From positions 62,001 to 126,000 of the forward strand of contig JAZKGZ010000015.1 in the NCBI GenBank assembly GCA_040385645.1: DNA of 64,000 bases. The letters are read 5' to 3'. Source of the DNA: JANXSS01 sp040385645. GTDB lineage: Bacteria > Pseudomonadota > Gammaproteobacteria > Burkholderiales > Burkholderiaceae_D. The first letter of the stretch is position 1. Each line of letters starts with the position of its first letter. The position numbers and the translations under genes are program-made. Positions 1 to 9,127 of this stretch are shown one piece after another. Under the pieces are notes generated by a model that did no database searches, was not told the origin of the DNA, and saw only the letters and a program-made list of their open reading frames with translations.

Positions 1-516
1 GAACAGGTTGAATCGCTCGGCGCAAAGTTTCTCGATGTGCCCTTTGTTACCGATGAGGAAAAGGAAATCGCCCAAGGAGCCGGCGGCTACGCACGCGCCA
101 TGCCGGCAGACTGGATGCGACGCCAGGCGGAGCTGGTGCACGAGCGGGCCAAGCTGGCCGATATCATCATCACCACCGCGCTGATTCCAGGCCGCGCAGC
201 ACCGATTCTTATTAGTGAAGAAACGGTGAAGGCCATGAAACCCGGCTCGGTAATCGTCGACATGGCGGTCGAGCAGGGCGGCAATTGCCCGCTGTCAGAA
301 TTGAACCGTACGGTCACCAAACATGGCGTACATATCATCGGCGAACCGAATCTGGCGGCGCTGGTGCCGGCAGATGCATCGGCTTTATATGCGCGCAACG
401 TGCTCGATTTTCTGAAGCTGATTGTCGATGGCGAAGGGGCGCTGACAATCAATCGTGAAGACGAGATCGTGGCCGCCACGCTGTTGTGCAGCGCCGGCGC
501 GGTTTTACGTAAATAA
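1..516 (+). CDS. pntAA: NAD(P) transhydrogenase subunit alpha part 1 (partial, C-terminal part)
   Basis: This is the C-terminal 171 residues of the NAD(H)-binding domain I of proton-translocating transhydrogenase; the reading frame is open from the first base, so the 5' part lies outside the window. The motif around GGNCPLS and the run ending in the NREDEIVAATLL segment fit the alpha subunit. The enzyme moves hydride between NADH and NADP+ coupled to proton flow across the inner membrane. The next gene starts 14 bases later and encodes the membrane part of alpha, followed by beta. Alpha is therefore split into two genes, as in many alpha- and betaproteobacteria, rather than fused as in E. coli. 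Confidence 0.93.
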   Translation, partial: EQVESLGAKFLDVPFVTDEEKEIAQGAGGYARAMPADWMRRQAELVHERAKLADIIITTALIPGRAAPILISEETVKAMKPGSVIVDMAVEQGGNCPLSELNRTVTKHGVHIIGEPNLAALVPADASALYARNVLDFLKLIVDGEGALTINREDEIVAATLLCSAGAVLRK

Positions 517-530
517 TCAAAGAGGACATC

Positions 531-863
531 ATGGAAGTTAGCCATACCATCACCAACCTGATCATTTTCGTGCTCGCGATCTATGTCGGTTATCACGTCG
601 TCTGGACCGTCACCCCGGCATTACATACACCGCTCATGGCGGTGACGAACGCGATCTCAGCCATCATCATCGTCGGTGCCATGCTGGCAGCCGGCTTGAC
701 CGAAGGCATCATCGGCCAGGTCGCCGGCACGCTTGCCGTGGCACTGGCTGCGGTCAATGTTTTCGGTGGCTTTCTGGTCACGCAACGCATGCTCGAAATG
801 TTCAGGAAAAAAGAGCCGAAAGCGCCTGCTGCAGCTAAGGCCATAGATGGAGCGAAATCATGA
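531..863 (+). CDS. pntAB: NAD(P) transhydrogenase subunit alpha part 2 (membrane part)
   Basis: This is a small hydrophobic protein of 110 residues with about three membrane helices and a charged C-terminal tail. It corresponds to the membrane-spanning part of PntA and contributes helices to the proton channel. A ribosome site (AAAGAGGA) lies just upstream of the ATG. Its 3' end overlaps the pntB start by 4 bases (ATGA), showing translational coupling. Identification rests on size, hydrophobicity and position between pntAA and pntB. Confidence 0.93.
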   Translation: MEVSHTITNLIIFVLAIYVGYHVVWTVTPALHTPLMAVTNAISAIIIVGAMLAAGLTEGIIGQVAGTLAVALAAVNVFGGFLVTQRMLEMFRKKEPKAPAAAKAIDGAKS

Positions 864-2323
864 ACATGGATTTCGTGAGCATGAACCTGGTGACAATGTT
901 CTACCTAATCGCCTCGGTATGTTTCATCCAGGCCTTGAAGGGGCTGTCGCATCCTTCCACGGCGCGGCGCGGCAACACCTTCGGCATGAGCGGCATGGCC
1001 ATTGCAGCCGTCACGACGATCGTACTGATCGTCAAGCTCAAAGCCCAAAGCGCTGGTGGTGGCCTGGGCTTCGGTCTGGTGCTGCTCGGGCTGGTAGTGG
1101 GCGGCGGCATCGGTGCGTATCTTGCCAAAAGCGTAGAAATGACCAAAATGCCGGAACTGGTCGCAGCCATGCATTCGCTCATCGGCCTGGCTGCGGTCTG
1201 CATCGCTGTCGCCGTGGTGTCGGAGCCGTACCCGTTCAACATCGTCGATTCGTTCAACGCGCCCATTCCATTCGGTAACCGCATCGAACTATTCATCGGC
1301 ACCTTCGTCGGTGCCATCACGTTTTCCGGGTCGGTGATTGCCTTCGGCAAGCTCTCGGGCAAATACAAATTCCGCCTGTTCCAGGGTGCGCCGGTCAGCT
1401 TCAAAGGTCAGCATTTCCTGAACCTGGTGCTGGCGATCGCCATGCTAGGGCTGGGGCTGATTTTCTGCCTGGCACCGGGTGCCGAACCGGCCTGGCTGCC
1501 ATTCATCCTGATGACCATCATCGCATTCATTCTCGGCGTACTGATCATCATCCCGATCGGCGGTGCCGATATGCCGGTGGTGGTGTCGATGCTCAACAGC
1601 TACTCGGGCTGGGCGGCTGCCGGCATCGGTTTTTCCCTGAACAACTCGATGCTGATCATCGCCGGCTCGCTGGTCGGATCGAGCGGCGCGATTTTGTCCT
1701 ACATCATGTGCAAGGCGATGAACCGCTCGTTTTTCAATGTAATTCTGGGTGGTTTCGGTGGTGACACCGCCACCGCTGCCGGCGGCGCGCAAGCGGCACG
1801 GGCAGTCAAATCCGGCTCCGCCGACGATGCCGCTTTCCTGATGGGCAATGCCGAAACCGTGATCATCGTGCCCGGCTACGGCCTGGCGGTGGCACGTGCT
1901 CAGCACGCTTTAAAAGAATTGACGGAGAAGCTGACGCACAAGGGCGTGACGGTGAAATATGCGATTCATCCTGTGGCAGGGCGCATGCCGGGTCATATGA
2001 ACGTGCTGCTGGCCGAGGCTGAAGTGCCGTACGACCAGGTGTTCGAGATGGAAGACATTAACGGCGAATTTGCGCAGGCGGATGTGGTGCTGGTGCTGGG
2101 TGCCAATGACGTTGTCAATCCTGCGGCCAAAGACCCGAAATCCTCGATCGCCGGCATGCCGATCCTGGAGGCGTACAAGGCAAAAACCGTGATCGTCAAC
2201 AAGCGTTCTATGGCCGCCGGTTATGCTGGCCTGGACAATGAACTGTTCTATATGGACAAGACGATGATGGTTTTTGGCGACGCTAAGAAAGTCATCGAGG
2301 ACATGGTCAAGGCAGTGGACTAA
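860..2323 (+). CDS. pntB: NAD(P) transhydrogenase subunit beta
   Basis: PntB of 487 residues, the usual length. The first roughly 300 residues are hydrophobic membrane helices. The last roughly 180 form the NADP(H)-binding domain III, with the fingerprint VPGYGLAVARAQHAL and the later motifs GANDVVNPAA and KRSMAAGYAGLDNELF. It forms the proton channel together with PntAB and holds NADP(H). It is the last gene of the pntAA-pntAB-pntB operon; the next gene lies on the opposite strand 56 bases away, and I see no clear terminator hairpin between them. Confidence 0.96.
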   Translation: MNMDFVSMNLVTMFYLIASVCFIQALKGLSHPSTARRGNTFGMSGMAIAAVTTIVLIVKLKAQSAGGGLGFGLVLLGLVVGGGIGAYLAKSVEMTKMPELVAAMHSLIGLAAVCIAVAVVSEPYPFNIVDSFNAPIPFGNRIELFIGTFVGAITFSGSVIAFGKLSGKYKFRLFQGAPVSFKGQHFLNLVLAIAMLGLGLIFCLAPGAEPAWLPFILMTIIAFILGVLIIIPIGGADMPVVVSMLNSYSGWAAAGIGFSLNNSMLIIAGSLVGSSGAILSYIMCKAMNRSFFNVILGGFGGDTATAAGGAQAARAVKSGSADDAAFLMGNAETVIIVPGYGLAVARAQHALKELTEKLTHKGVTVKYAIHPVAGRMPGHMNVLLAEAEVPYDQVFEMEDINGEFAQADVVLVLGANDVVNPAAKDPKSSIAGMPILEAYKAKTVIVNKRSMAAGYAGLDNELFYMDKTMMVFGDAKKVIEDMVKAVD

Positions 2324-2379
2324 ATACCTGTATTTGGGGCAGCCCGGCAAATTGCGTAGCTATTTAGCTATTTAGCCGC

Positions 2380-3567
2380 TCAACGGCTGCCGAATATCAT
2401 CTGCTGCGCCAGCAACCGCTTGATCGGCGCGATGCCATCGATCGCGCCCAGAGATAAGCCGAGCAGCGTTTGAGATAGAGAATGTAAGGGTGAAGGACGT
2501 GCAATATCACCAAGGCCGTCGACGAAAATTCGGGCCATGACATCGGTCAGTTGAATGGTCAGGTTGCGGTCGCGCTGCCGCTCGGCCAGAAAGTTCGCCA
2601 ATGTTGCAGGTGTTGCACTCTGTGCCAAAAGGCGGGCCAGCACCGTTGCATCCCGCAGTCCGAGGTTGAGACCCTGCCCGGCAACCGGATGGAGCGTCTG
2701 CGCTGCATTGCCGACCGCCACACTACGAGCGGTGTCAGGCGCGCCGGCATTCAACCCCAGTGGATACACCGCGCGCGGTGTTGCATGTAGAAAGCGGCCA
2801 AGACGGTTGCCGAACGCTTGTTCCAACGCTGCCAGAAAATCCTTGTCGGGCAGCAGCATTAAACGTTGCGCAGTAGCCGCCCGCATGCACCAGACCAACG
2901 CATATTGCGTAGCGGCCTCATGTTGAGGCAACAACGCCAACGGGCCTTCGTCGGTAAAGCGCTCGAAAGCGCGCCGCACGAGCGGTGCACTAACGGCAAC
3001 CTGCGCCACTAAAGCAGTTTGCCGATAATCGCGCGTGCGGTTTTTGCCGGTCTGCTCGGCAAACTGACCACCTTCAGCTTGCACCACCAATTTCGTCGTA
3101 ATCGATTGCTCGGCCGCCAGAAAGAGACGTACTTCTCGATCGGTTTCTATGGTCGCCCCTGCGTTGTCCAGCCTGACGGTACGAATACCGAGTGCGGTAC
3201 AGCTTTCGGCCAGTGCGTCGACCAAAGCGCTATAACGCGTCACGTAACCAAGCGCCGGCAAACCGTAATCTTGGCAGCGTAATAACGTGCGACCGAAGTG
3301 TGCACGTCGCGAGATGTGTATTTCTTCGATGGCGCTGGCGGCGATGGGCCAGGCACCAATTTTCTGTAGGATCTGACTGCTGCCGTATGAAAGAGCGATA
3401 GAGCGGGGGTCGCTTCGGCTTTGCCCGGATCGCTCCGGCGGCTGCGTATTGAGCATCACCAGACGTTCTGGCGTAACACCCTGGCGCACCAGAAGCGCTG
3501 CCAACGTCAGGCCTACCGGGCCGGTGCCGCAGATAGCAATGTCGAAAGAAGGAAAGCTGTCAGGCAT
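2380..3567 (-). CDS. UbiH/UbiF/VisC-family FAD-dependent hydroxylase
   Basis: A protein of 395 residues in the flavoprotein aromatic hydroxylase family that acts in ubiquinone ring hydroxylation. The N-terminal dinucleotide-binding fingerprint GTGPVGL lies near residue 13. The second FAD motif, HPVAGQGLNLGLRD, lies around residue 295 and is typical of UbiH/Coq6 enzymes. It stands alone, downstream of and convergent with pntB. Family membership is secure. Which ring position it hydroxylates (UbiH, UbiF, UbiI or UbiM type) cannot be told from motifs, so no symbol is given. Confidence 0.87.
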   Translation of the reverse strand: MPDSFPSFDIAICGTGPVGLTLAALLVRQGVTPERLVMLNTQPPERSGQSRSDPRSIALSYGSSQILQKIGAWPIAASAIEEIHISRRAHFGRTLLRCQDYGLPALGYVTRYSALVDALAESCTALGIRTVRLDNAGATIETDREVRLFLAAEQSITTKLVVQAEGGQFAEQTGKNRTRDYRQTALVAQVAVSAPLVRRAFERFTDEGPLALLPQHEAATQYALVWCMRAATAQRLMLLPDKDFLAALEQAFGNRLGRFLHATPRAVYPLGLNAGAPDTARSVAVGNAAQTLHPVAGQGLNLGLRDATVLARLLAQSATPATLANFLAERQRDRNLTIQLTDVMARIFVDGLGDIARPSPLHSLSQTLLGLSLGAIDGIAPIKRLLAQQMIFGSR

Positions 3568-3717
3568 GGAATTGTGTCGTCATTCGATTGCTTGCACGTA
3601 TTACGCTGCACTTGAATAATTGTTAATTTTTTTAAATTATTGCATACTGCAGGCACAGCTGTTTTTGCGGTTGTTCGGATCAATCAACGCATTGTTTTGG
3701 CGCTTATACACGAGAAA

Positions 3718-5877
3718 ATGATATTGAAGCAGTGCGAGCCCACTAATACTTTTTCTGACTACGATCCCAGCATTGAGACAGAGGCTTTTGAACCGGATGC
3801 AGCGACGCTTTCACAAATGCTCGATGCGATCTGTATCACCGACCTTTCCTGGAAAATCCTATTCTGGAACGAGGGCGCACAAAAGCTATTTGGTCGCCAT
3901 GCTCGTGCCGCAATCGGACAACAGTTGCAGCACGTGCTGCCTGCCGTCTTTCAGTGGCATTTTCCGAGTATAGAATCCGCGCTGCGCTCCAGACAGCATT
4001 GGCGCAGTACGATAAAAATTCGTTCTGAAAATGACATCGATATAAAGACTGGGGTGGCGACTAACGTAACCTGCCAGTTCAAGTTCGACTACGAAACCGA
4101 CGGTAAGCCATGCCGAATTCTGATGTCCGGCACGCCTATGCCAGATTGGACCGGCGGCGAGCGGCGGGAAGTCATGCAGGAGCGACAGCCGTACGCGACC
4201 GATGATCTGTTCGACCGCCATCCGGAAGGCATGCTAACGCTCGATATACAAGGGCGGTTGCTTACCGCAAACCATGCGGCCGAGAGACTTACCGGCTACA
4301 CGGCTTGCGAATTGCATCGCATGACTTTCACCGATCTGCTCGGCTGCACATCGCAGCTGCACGATTTACGAAAGATTCTAGCGCAGGCCTTCGATGAACA
4401 AAAGCAGTCCGGGGAATTCTTGCTGCGCTCGAAAGAGGGCATTCTATTCGACGTTTTGCTGACCCTGCTGCCGGACGTGGCCGACCAGGGCAACCTGGGA
4501 GTGTACGGTTTCCTGCGCGACATCAGCATTCAAAAGGAAGATCAGCGTCGGGTGTCATACCTCGCCCAGCATGATGCCCTGACCGGCTTGCCGAACCGCT
4601 GTCTTCTCGAGAGCAGGATGGTATGCACGTTCGACACTGCCTGTCTCGCAGATTCGATGGTTGGCGTTTTATTCTTGGATTTGAACAGGTTTAAAGTCGT
4701 CAACGACAGTCTCGGACATGACAAAGGTGATGAACTGCTGCGTGCGGTTGCCAATCGTTTGATCGATGCGGCGCGGCCTGGCGATACGGTGGCGCGGCTC
4801 GGTGGTGATGAATTTGTGGTGATCTTGAAAGCGATCGAGGATATCGCCGATATCCGCGTTATTGCGGAAAGTCTGGCACGCGCTATTACAGCACCGATTT
4901 TCCTGGATGGTGACACGATATGCATTACCGCCAGCGTCGGTGCCAGCATATTTCCCAACGATGGTACGGATGCCACCAGTTTGCTCAAGCATGCCGAACT
5001 AGCGATGTACGCCGCCAAAAAACTCGGTAATGATTGCTTCAAGCTGTACGATCCGCAGATGAACGCCAGAGCGCTGGCCCGTCTGTCCAGCGAAAACAGC
5101 TTAAGGGATGCCATCGCCTCGGGCCATATGTTGCTGCATTTCCAGCCTCGTCTAGACCTGCTGACAAACCGGATTGTCGGTGTCGAAGCGTTGGTACGCT
5201 GGAACCATCCGGATAAGGGATTGATCTATCCCAGTGACTTCATCGCTCTGGCCGAAGAGACCGGCATGATCAATGCACTCGGCAAATGGGTACTGACATC
5301 GGCATGCAATCAAATGGTAGCGTGGCGTAAGCTCGGCGTGCAGCCTATCAGGATGTCGGTGAACATGTCGGCGATACAATTGCAGTCGCCGCACGTCAGC
5401 GATATGGTCGCCGAGGTGATCACGACGGCCGATTTCGATCCGTGCCTGTTAGAGCTGGAAATTACCGAAAGCAGTTTGATGGCTGATATCGACGCCTCGG
5501 TCGAAACACTGCTGCGCTTTAAAAACCTCGGTATTTCCTTGTCGATCGACGATTTCGGTACCGGGTATTCATGCCTTACCTACTTGAAACGGCTACCGAT
5601 CAGCACCCTAAAAATCGATCGTTCTTTCGTGCGCAATCTATCGGTCGACAAAAACGACGCTGCGATTGTCAGCGCCACGATCGCCATGGCGCACAGCATG
5701 GACTTGAAGGTCGTTGCCGAGGGCGTAACCACATTCGAACAGCGACGCTTCTTGGAATCGTGCAGATGCGACGAAATACAAGGCTATCTGGTATGCCAGC
5801 CATTGCCGGCATCCGAACTTGAATCGTATCTGATTGCAGGCGATTTGCGTGGGATTCAACACGCGTGGATCAACTGA
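3718..5877 (+). CDS. PAS-PAS-GGDEF-EAL cyclic-di-GMP synthase/phosphodiesterase
   Basis: A soluble signalling protein of 719 residues from this start. The frame is open upstream to a TTG at 3640, but the first ATG, at 3718, is preferred. Order: a PAS domain near residues 30-150, a second PAS with PAC near 170-290, GGDEF near 295-455, EAL near 470-710. The GGDEF motif is intact, and an inhibitory-site RxxD (RPGD) sits five residues before it. The EAL domain keeps EALVRW, the DDFGTGYS loop and EIQGYLVCQPL. Both domains look catalytically competent. No membrane segment is visible, so the PAS domains probably sense something in the cytoplasm. It ends 6 bases from the convergent pepP. Confidence 0.92.
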   Translation: MILKQCEPTNTFSDYDPSIETEAFEPDAATLSQMLDAICITDLSWKILFWNEGAQKLFGRHARAAIGQQLQHVLPAVFQWHFPSIESALRSRQHWRSTIKIRSENDIDIKTGVATNVTCQFKFDYETDGKPCRILMSGTPMPDWTGGERREVMQERQPYATDDLFDRHPEGMLTLDIQGRLLTANHAAERLTGYTACELHRMTFTDLLGCTSQLHDLRKILAQAFDEQKQSGEFLLRSKEGILFDVLLTLLPDVADQGNLGVYGFLRDISIQKEDQRRVSYLAQHDALTGLPNRCLLESRMVCTFDTACLADSMVGVLFLDLNRFKVVNDSLGHDKGDELLRAVANRLIDAARPGDTVARLGGDEFVVILKAIEDIADIRVIAESLARAITAPIFLDGDTICITASVGASIFPNDGTDATSLLKHAELAMYAAKKLGNDCFKLYDPQMNARALARLSSENSLRDAIASGHMLLHFQPRLDLLTNRIVGVEALVRWNHPDKGLIYPSDFIALAEETGMINALGKWVLTSACNQMVAWRKLGVQPIRMSVNMSAIQLQSPHVSDMVAEVITTADFDPCLLELEITESSLMADIDASVETLLRFKNLGISLSIDDFGTGYSCLTYLKRLPISTLKIDRSFVRNLSVDKNDAAIVSATIAMAHSMDLKVVAEGVTTFEQRRFLESCRCDEIQGYLVCQPLPASELESYLIAGDLRGIQHAWIN

Positions 5878-5883
5878 CTGAGC

Positions 5884-7239
5884 CTACCGACCGGTATGCA
5901 TCAGGCTTTCGATCTCGGCCACGGTTTTCGGTGCATCGACACTCAGTATTTCACAGCCGGTTTCGGTAATCGCCACATCGTCTTCGATCCGAATACCGAT
6001 ATCCCAAAATTGTTGCGGCACGCCTTCGGCCGGCCGCACGTACAAACCCGGTTCCACGGTCAACACCATGCCGGGCTGTAGCTTTCGAGAATTCGGGGAG
6101 CCGGCGATCATCGGTGACGAAGGTTCTAGGTAGCCACCTACATCGTGCACGTCCATGCCCAGCCAATGACCGGTGCGATGCATGTAAAACTGCTTGTAGT
6201 CGCCATTGGCGATGACGTCTTCGACCGAACCGACTGTGTCAGAATTCAACAGGCCGGTGTCGAGCATGCCTTGCGCTAGTACCCGAACCGCTGCATCGTG
6301 CCCATCTAGGAACGCTGCTTGCGGACGAGCCGCGGCAATTGCCGCCTGCTGTGCCGACAGGACAATGTCGTACAGAGTTTTCTGTGGCCCGGAAAACCGG
6401 CCGTTTGCCGGATAGGTGCGGGTGATGTCCGAGGCGTAGCCCGCGTATTCGCAGCCGGCGTCGATCAATACGAGGTCCCCATCTTGCAGCACCGAGGCAC
6501 CTGCGCGATAGTGCAGTACGCAAGCGTTCGCTCCCGTGGCGACAATCGACGTGTAGGCCGGAAACTCCGCGCCCGCATAGCGAAATTCGTGCAACAGTTC
6601 GGCTTCAATCTGGTACTCGGTCTTGCCGGGTACGGAAAGACGCATCGCCCGGATGTGCGCTGCGCTCGAGATCCCGGCTGCATGGCGCATGAGTGAAAGC
6701 TCGGCTTCATCTTTGATGAGGCGCATGTCATCGAGCAGCGGGACGATATCGCATAAACGCGAAGGTGCACCGACACCAACTCTGGCCTGTGCGCGTACGC
6801 TAGCCAGCCAACCGCGAATCTGGGCATCGAGGGATGCGTTGCGGCCGATTGCAAAAAACATCGCAGGCATGTTTGCAAGTAGCTTCGGCAATTCGGTATC
6901 CAGCGTTGCAATATCGAAGGCAGCATCCATGTCGAACGCTTCTCGTGCAGCCTGGGGTCCATATCGAAACCCATCCCAGATTTCACGCTCGGGATTTTTA
7001 TCCCGGCAAAACAAGATCGAACGGCAGCCGTCGGCTTCGGCAGGTGCAAGCAGCACCAATACTGCCTTGGGTTCCGCAAAGCCGGTCAGATAGTAAAAGT
7101 AGCTGTCGTGCCGGTATGGGTAATCCGCATCGCCATTGCGCAGCACTTCCGGCGCAGTAGGAATAATGGCAATGCCGCCGCCAGCTTGACCTATCGACGC
7201 CATCAGCCGCCTCCTGCGCGCCGCGTAATCGACGATCAT
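5884..7239 (-). CDS. pepP: Xaa-Pro aminopeptidase
   Basis: A protein of 451 residues in metallopeptidase family M24B, which removes N-terminal residues preceding proline. The five metal ligands can be read: two Asp in LIDAGCEYAGYASDITRTYP, His in HRTGHWLGMDVHD, Glu in TVEPGLY and Glu in IRIEDDVAIT. The N-terminal aminopeptidase-P domain is present. Its ATG overlaps the stop of the upstream murU gene (ATGA), so amgK, murU and pepP form one minus-strand operon. Confidence 0.95.
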   Translation of the reverse strand: MIVDYAARRRRLMASIGQAGGGIAIIPTAPEVLRNGDADYPYRHDSYFYYLTGFAEPKAVLVLLAPAEADGCRSILFCRDKNPEREIWDGFRYGPQAAREAFDMDAAFDIATLDTELPKLLANMPAMFFAIGRNASLDAQIRGWLASVRAQARVGVGAPSRLCDIVPLLDDMRLIKDEAELSLMRHAAGISSAAHIRAMRLSVPGKTEYQIEAELLHEFRYAGAEFPAYTSIVATGANACVLHYRAGASVLQDGDLVLIDAGCEYAGYASDITRTYPANGRFSGPQKTLYDIVLSAQQAAIAAARPQAAFLDGHDAAVRVLAQGMLDTGLLNSDTVGSVEDVIANGDYKQFYMHRTGHWLGMDVHDVGGYLEPSSPMIAGSPNSRKLQPGMVLTVEPGLYVRPAEGVPQQFWDIGIRIEDDVAITETGCEILSVDAPKTVAEIESLMHTGR

Positions 7240-7973
7240 GGCAGGCTTCCAGAAGCTGGTTCGATCAATGGCGCATTGAGTGCCTCAAGCTGCGATACGG
7301 TACCGACATTGATCCAGGTGCCCTCATAGACTTCACCGCCCACCAAACCACGGCCGATATAGTCGCGCAGGATCGGGGCCAATTTTGCGTGGCTGCCGGG
7401 TGCAATCGAGGCGAACATCTCTGGCCGATAGACGCCGATATTGCCAAACGTGTGGAGCGGGCTACCCGGGCCCGCCTCGTTGGCGACGGTAAAGCTGTTG
7501 AGGGCGAAGTCGCCCTGCAAATGATGCTCCGGATTTTTTACCAGATACAGCCAGGCCACATCACGCATGTCGGGCGCATAAGCATTACCGCGGTGGTCGG
7601 TTTCGGCCAGCACGTCCTTGACCTGCTCGTAGTCGAAATGTGGGCAGTAAATGTCACCCGAGATAGTGACGAAGGGCGCGTCCCCCAACAGTGGTAATGC
7701 TTTGGCTATGCCACCGGCTGTTTCCAGCGCCGTACCTTCGGCAGAATATTGAATACGCGCGTCGAACTGCGCACCGTCTTGCAGGGTATCTTCGATCATG
7801 TGCCCGAGGTGGGCATGATTGATGACGATTTCGGTGATGCCGGCGCGCACCAGGCTGAGAATCTGCCAGACGATCAACGGGCGGCCACGCACCTTCAACA
7901 GCGGTTTCGGGCAGGCGTCGGTGAGCGGACGCATACGCTCGCCACGTCCTGCGGCCAGTATCATAGCTCTCAC
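7236..7973 (-). CDS. murU: N-acetylmuramate alpha-1-phosphate uridylyltransferase (MurU-type nucleotidyltransferase)
   Basis: Sugar-phosphate nucleotidyltransferase with the N-terminal signature LAAGRGERMRPLTD followed by KPLLKVRGRPLI. The GTG at 7973 is chosen because it yields MRAMILAAGRG, the usual family start, and leaves a 10-base gap to amgK. The frame extends to 8027 but would then overlap amgK. Together with the neighbouring kinase it fits the AmgK-MurU cell-wall recycling bypass, where MurNAc-1-P is turned into UDP-MurNAc. On motifs alone a mannose-1-phosphate guanylyltransferase could not be excluded; the partner gene decides. Confidence 0.85.
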   Translation of the reverse strand: MRAMILAAGRGERMRPLTDACPKPLLKVRGRPLIVWQILSLVRAGITEIVINHAHLGHMIEDTLQDGAQFDARIQYSAEGTALETAGGIAKALPLLGDAPFVTISGDIYCPHFDYEQVKDVLAETDHRGNAYAPDMRDVAWLYLVKNPEHHLQGDFALNSFTVANEAGPGSPLHTFGNIGVYRPEMFASIAPGSHAKLAPILRDYIGRGLVGGEVYEGTWINVGTVSQLEALNAPLIEPASGSLP

Positions 7974-7983
7974 TTCATAGCTC

Positions 7984-9027
7984 TCAAAACGTGTACCCCA
8001 CCTGCGGGGTACGATCTTCCAGCACATCGAGCAGGCGCAGCAGGGGTTGCAACGCCTTGTAGCGCCCAGCTGCCTTGCGGACGTACCGCATGACCATTGG
8101 CAAATCCTTCAAATAGGCGTCCTTGCCGTCGCGGTAATACAGCCGTGCGAAAACGCCCAGCACCTTCAAATGCCGCTGCACACCCATGAACTCGAAATCG
8201 CGGTAAAAGGTGTCGATATCCGGTGCTACCGGCAAACCCGCCTTGCGCGCCCTTTCCCAATAACGGATTGTCCAATCCAGTACCAGTTCTTCATCCCATT
8301 CAACATACGCATCGCGTAGCATCGATACCAGGTCGTAGGTGATCGGCCCATACAGCGCATCTTGAAAATCCAGGATGCCGGGTTTGACGACGCTGCCCTT
8401 CTCAGCCGGATCGAGCACCATCAGGTTGCGGGAATGGTAGTCCCGGTGCACATAAACCTGCGCTTGTGCCAGGTTGTTTGCCAATAGAGCGTCGAATACC
8501 TGGTGCAAAGTATTGTTTTGATCCGGGGTCAACGTCGTTCCCAAGTGTTTGCTGACGTACCAATCGGGAAAGAGCGTGAGTTCTCGCAGCAACGTCGCCC
8601 GGTCGTATTCAGGCAAGACGTCGGGCCGGCTATGCGATTGGATATCGATCAAAGCATCGATCGCGCCTGAGTATAAAACAGGTGCCGTATCCATACTGAG
8701 ATGCTGTAAATATGTCGTATTGCCCAAGTCCGACAGCAGCAAAAAACCTTGCTCTACATCCTGTGCGACCACTGTCGGCACGTGTACGCCTGTATCGCCA
8801 AAAATTTTTGCGATGCGGATGAACGGTGCCACATTTTCCTGCGGCGGCGGCGCGTCCATGACGATCAGACTGGCAGCGTTGGAAACATCGATTCGGAAGT
8901 AGCGTCGAAAGCTGGCGTCGGCGGAAGCCGGTCTCAGGCTGCCGGGCAACAGCGGTATCGTGGATAGGCTGGCGAGCCAGTGTTGAAGTGCTTCCAATCG
9001 AAGATCGGAGGGAATTTGCAAAGACAT
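7984..9027 (-). CDS. amgK: N-acetylmuramate/N-acetylglucosamine kinase, aminoglycoside phosphotransferase fold
   Basis: A phosphotransferase of 347 residues from the ATG at 9027; an upstream in-frame start at 9060 adds 11 residues with no support. The catalytic loop reads HRDYHSRNLMVLD and the metal-binding motif is LDFQDALYGPITYDL. AmgK phosphorylates the anomeric carbon of MurNAc or GlcNAc, and MurU then makes the UDP-sugar, bypassing MurA. It is divergent from lptD, an arrangement common in beta- and gammaproteobacteria. Confidence 0.87.
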   Translation of the reverse strand: MSLQIPSDLRLEALQHWLASLSTIPLLPGSLRPASADASFRRYFRIDVSNAASLIVMDAPPPQENVAPFIRIAKIFGDTGVHVPTVVAQDVEQGFLLLSDLGNTTYLQHLSMDTAPVLYSGAIDALIDIQSHSRPDVLPEYDRATLLRELTLFPDWYVSKHLGTTLTPDQNNTLHQVFDALLANNLAQAQVYVHRDYHSRNLMVLDPAEKGSVVKPGILDFQDALYGPITYDLVSMLRDAYVEWDEELVLDWTIRYWERARKAGLPVAPDIDTFYRDFEFMGVQRHLKVLGVFARLYYRDGKDAYLKDLPMVMRYVRKAAGRYKALQPLLRLLDVLEDRTPQVGYTF

Positions 9028-9066
9028 GAAGCGACCTGATAAGACGGTTGAAGAAATCACTTCCCC

Positions 9067-9072
9067 TATAAT
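9067..9072 (+). promoter_or_regulatory. Candidate -10 element for lptD
   Basis: A perfect TATAAT lies in the divergent gap between amgK and lptD, about 56 bases before the chosen lptD start. No good -35 box is at the proper spacing: TTGAAG at 9048 leaves only 13 bases. This is a sequence match only. Confidence 0.35.
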
Positions 9073-9127
9073 AAGGGATTCGCCTCAAAAAATCGCCTCT
9101 CCCCATCTATTTGACTGTCAACGCCTC

